This document shows positions 62,403-64,000 of a DNA stretch of 64,000 nucleotides, piece after piece. Both the position numbers and the translations under genes were made by a program. Source of the stretch: Breoghania sp037026715 (GTDB lineage Bacteria > Pseudomonadota > Alphaproteobacteria > Rhizobiales > Stappiaceae); NCBI RefSeq assembly GCF_037026715.1, contig NZ_JBANCG010000006.1, positions 310,001-374,000 on the forward strand, written 5' to 3'. The notes under the pieces were generated by a model. That model saw only the letters and a list, made by a program, of their open reading frames with translations. It was not told where the DNA came from and ran no database searches. Positions within the stretch are counted from its first letter, which is position 1. Every line of letters starts with the position of its first letter.

Positions 62403-63047
62403 ATGGCTCTGCTGGGCTCGATCGGCTACAGCGAACCGAGCCCGATCTTGCGTTGCGAGCGGCTTGTTCTGCGCATGCCGACCATGGCGGATTACGGCGA
62501 CTGGGCGTCCTTGCGCGAACAATCCTATGCCTTCCTGAAGCCGTGGGAACCGACGTGGCCTGTGGATGACCTGACTAGGGCGGCCTTCCGTCGTCGTCTG
62601 CGCCGCTATCATCGCGAGGTGCGCAACGACACGGGCTATCCGTTTTTCGTGTTCCTGCGCGACAGCGGCCAGATCGTCGGTGGACTGACCTTGTCGAACG
62701 TGCGGCGCGGTGTCACCCAGTCCTGCGCGCTCGGGTACTGGATCGGCCAGCCGCATGCCCGCAAGGGGTACATGAGCGAAGCGGTGGCGTGCGTTTTGCC
62801 CTTCGTTTTCCAAAGGCTCGGTCTTCATCGTGTGGAAGCCGCGTGTCTGCCCCACAATGAAGCCTCAATCGGCCTGTTACGTCGCTCCGGCTTTACCCAT
62901 GAAGGCCACGCCCGCGCCTATCTGCGTATCGATGCGCAATGGCGCGATCATCTTCTCTTCGCGCGTCTGGCGGAAGACCCCGAGCCGCCGTTCCGGCCGC
63001 ACGGCCAGTCCGTCGCGTTTGGGGAGGGCGTTAAACATAACTTGTGA
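62403..63047 (+). CDS. GNAT acetyltransferase, RimJ/RimL-like
   Basis: This 214-residue N-acetyltransferase has the RimJ-type features RCERLVLRMPTMADYGDWA, GYWIGQPHARKGYMSEAV with the acetyl-CoA loop, HRVEAACLPHNEASIGLLRRSGF (in part) and EGHARAYLRIDAQWRDHLLF. It probably acetylates a ribosomal or other N-terminus, but the target is not known. GGAGGA lies eight bases before ATG 62403. It follows the M16 gene by about 25 bases and precedes a membrane sensor gene. Confidence 0.92.
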   Translation: MALLGSIGYSEPSPILRCERLVLRMPTMADYGDWASLREQSYAFLKPWEPTWPVDDLTRAAFRRRLRRYHREVRNDTGYPFFVFLRDSGQIVGGLTLSNVRRGVTQSCALGYWIGQPHARKGYMSEAVACVLPFVFQRLGLHRVEAACLPHNEASIGLLRRSGFTHEGHARAYLRIDAQWRDHLLFARLAEDPEPPFRPHGQSVAFGEGVKHNL

Positions 63048-63105
63048 AGGTCCCGGCAAGTCGGTACTCCTTTCCGCCATGCCCGCTTCCCGACAGGAGT
63101 TCTCA

Positions 63106-64000
63106 GTGCATCGTCTGTGTCTGGCCCTGATCGCGCTTCTCCTGTTCTGTCTTGCCGGTGTGGGCACGCCGGCGCATGCGGTGGAAGCGATATCGGTGCC
63201 GGCCAGTGCCGATGCGATCGACCTCACGCGCTCCGTGGAGCGATATGTCAACCACGGGCCCAGTCTTCAGGTTTCCACCGCGCCCGGCGCCGACGGCATC
63301 GTGCGGCGCATCGAGGTGACCTCGCGCGACGGTTCCAATACGGACTGGATCGTCTTCGCGCTCTCCAATCCCTCCGACGAACAGATCGACCGGTTGCTGG
63401 TGTCGCCGTTCTACCGGCTCGTCGGCTCCGGAATCATCTGGCCGGACCTCGGTCAGTCGCGCGTCGCCTCGCTCTCGCCCAGCCAGGGCATCGTGCCGGA
63501 ACGCATTCCGAGCCCGGAGGCCGACGTCTTCCGCATCACGCTCGACCCCGGCGCCGTGGTCACCTTCATTGCGGAGTTGCGCACCCCCAATGTGCCGCAG
63601 CTCTATCTCTGGCAGCCGGAGGCCTACAAGGACAGCGTCAACGCCTACACCCTCTATAAGGGTATCGTGCTGGGCATTTCAGGCCTGCTGGCGCTGTTTC
63701 TCACCATCATCGTGGTGATCAAGGGAACGATCATGTTTCCCGCGACAGCCGGTCTCGCCTGGGTCGTGCTGGGCTACCTGTGTGTCGATTTCGGATTTTG
63801 GAATCGCGTCTTCGGCATCGGGGCCGGCGGCGAGCAGCTCTATCGCGCCGGTGGCGAGGTGCTGCTGGCGGCGAGCCTGATCGTCTTTCTTTACGGGTAT
63901 CTCAACCTCAACCGCTGGCACATTCACTACAGCCACGTGGCGATCGCCGCGCTGGTGCTGCTGCTCGGTCTCTTCGGCATCGCGATAGCGGATCCGGCCA
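63106..64000 (+). CDS. Membrane sensor with 7TM-type N-terminus, cut by window end
   Basis: The first 298 codons are present and the frame is still open at the end of the window. A signal peptide (about 3-23, ending PAHAVEA) leads to a beta-rich periplasmic domain (about 26-180: LTRSVERYVNHGPSLQVS, DWIVFALSNPSDEQ). Hydrophobic helices then begin at about 186. This is the plan of 7TMR-DISM-like sensors. In related genomes a c-di-GMP GGDEF/EAL protein commonly follows thrC, M16 and GNAT, and this is probably its N-terminus. I start at GTG 63106, with AGGAG six bases upstream; ATG 63079 is nine codons earlier. The output domain lies outside the window. Confidence 0.7.
   Translation, partial: MHRLCLALIALLLFCLAGVGTPAHAVEAISVPASADAIDLTRSVERYVNHGPSLQVSTAPGADGIVRRIEVTSRDGSNTDWIVFALSNPSDEQIDRLLVSPFYRLVGSGIIWPDLGQSRVASLSPSQGIVPERIPSPEADVFRITLDPGAVVTFIAELRTPNVPQLYLWQPEAYKDSVNAYTLYKGIVLGISGLLALFLTIIVVIKGTIMFPATAGLAWVVLGYLCVDFGFWNRVFGIGAGGEQLYRAGGEVLLAASLIVFLYGYLNLNRWHIHYSHVAIAALVLLLGLFGIAIADPA

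Noticed and set aside
60834..62855. 673-residue open frame antisense to thrC and the M16 peptidase
   Set aside because: It runs opposite two well-identified genes, has no recognisable motif, and arises from GC-rich codon use that leaves the antisense frame free of stops.

Overview
The window is a GC-rich chromosomal segment from an alphaproteobacterium, most likely of the order Hyphomicrobiales (Rhizobiales). The evidence is gene content and order: a ctaC-ctaD-ctaB-ctaF-ctaG-ctaE oxidase operon, the block DUF4170 - DUF374 acyltransferase - waaA - lpxK - DUF2093, a DUF6101-type protein, an IalB-type protein, an alphaproteobacterial CheZ, and thrC followed by an M16 peptidase and a GNAT gene. 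Nearly everything is chromosomal housekeeping. I see no prophage, transposase, CRISPR array, tRNA or rRNA.

Layout. 1-5.1 kb: a membrane TPR protein, a CopZ-like chaperone, a TipF-like degenerate EAL protein, then a patch of interspersed inverted repeats and an unlisted 52-residue glycine-rich membrane protein. 5.3-13.4 kb, minus strand: lspA, a lipoprotein, a coupled pair of M16 peptidases (one with and one without the zinc motif), and ileS upstream. 13.6-19.9 kb: a secreted protein of unknown function, a GT87-like membrane protein, ribF, a MaoC hydratase, cheY-cheZ and a HAD phosphatase. 20-24.9 kb: mutL and a large L,D-transpeptidase. 25-27.2 kb: a histidine kinase whose N-terminus matches the plant ethylene receptor sensor domain, with a Rcp1-like response regulator. 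27.3-31.5 kb: an ABC exporter, rsmD, an RluB-like synthase and tadA. 31.5-36.4 kb: an ABM-domain protein, ubiA, purD, a fluoroacetate-dehalogenase-like hydrolase, a patatin and DUF6101.

37-48.5 kb: pmbA, an inositol-phosphatase-like enzyme, the Kdo/lipid A block (DUF4170, DUF374, waaA, lpxK), DUF2093, a Kef-type antiporter, a HAD phosphatase, tldD and a LysE exporter. TldD and PmbA normally act as one protease, yet here they lie about 8 kb apart. 48.6-57 kb: an IalB-type protein, then the aa3-type cytochrome c oxidase operon with its heme O synthase, Cu chaperone, SURF1 and a small CtaF-like protein. A short L,D-transpeptidase gene sits inside this operon. 57-64 kb: a peroxiredoxin, a DsbD-N-like protein, YqgE, thrC, a third M16 peptidase, a GNAT enzyme and the first part of a 7TM-type sensor cut by the window end.

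The most interesting item is the ethylene-receptor-like kinase at 24981-26204. It keeps the residues equivalent to ETR1 Asp25, Tyr32, Ile35, Pro36, Ile62, Cys65 and His69, at a constant offset of ten. Second are the fluoroacetate dehalogenase signature at 34418-35317, the family of inverted-repeat elements at 4.1-4.8 and 8.5-8.8 kb, and the tandem CheY-docking-like motifs at the end of CheZ.
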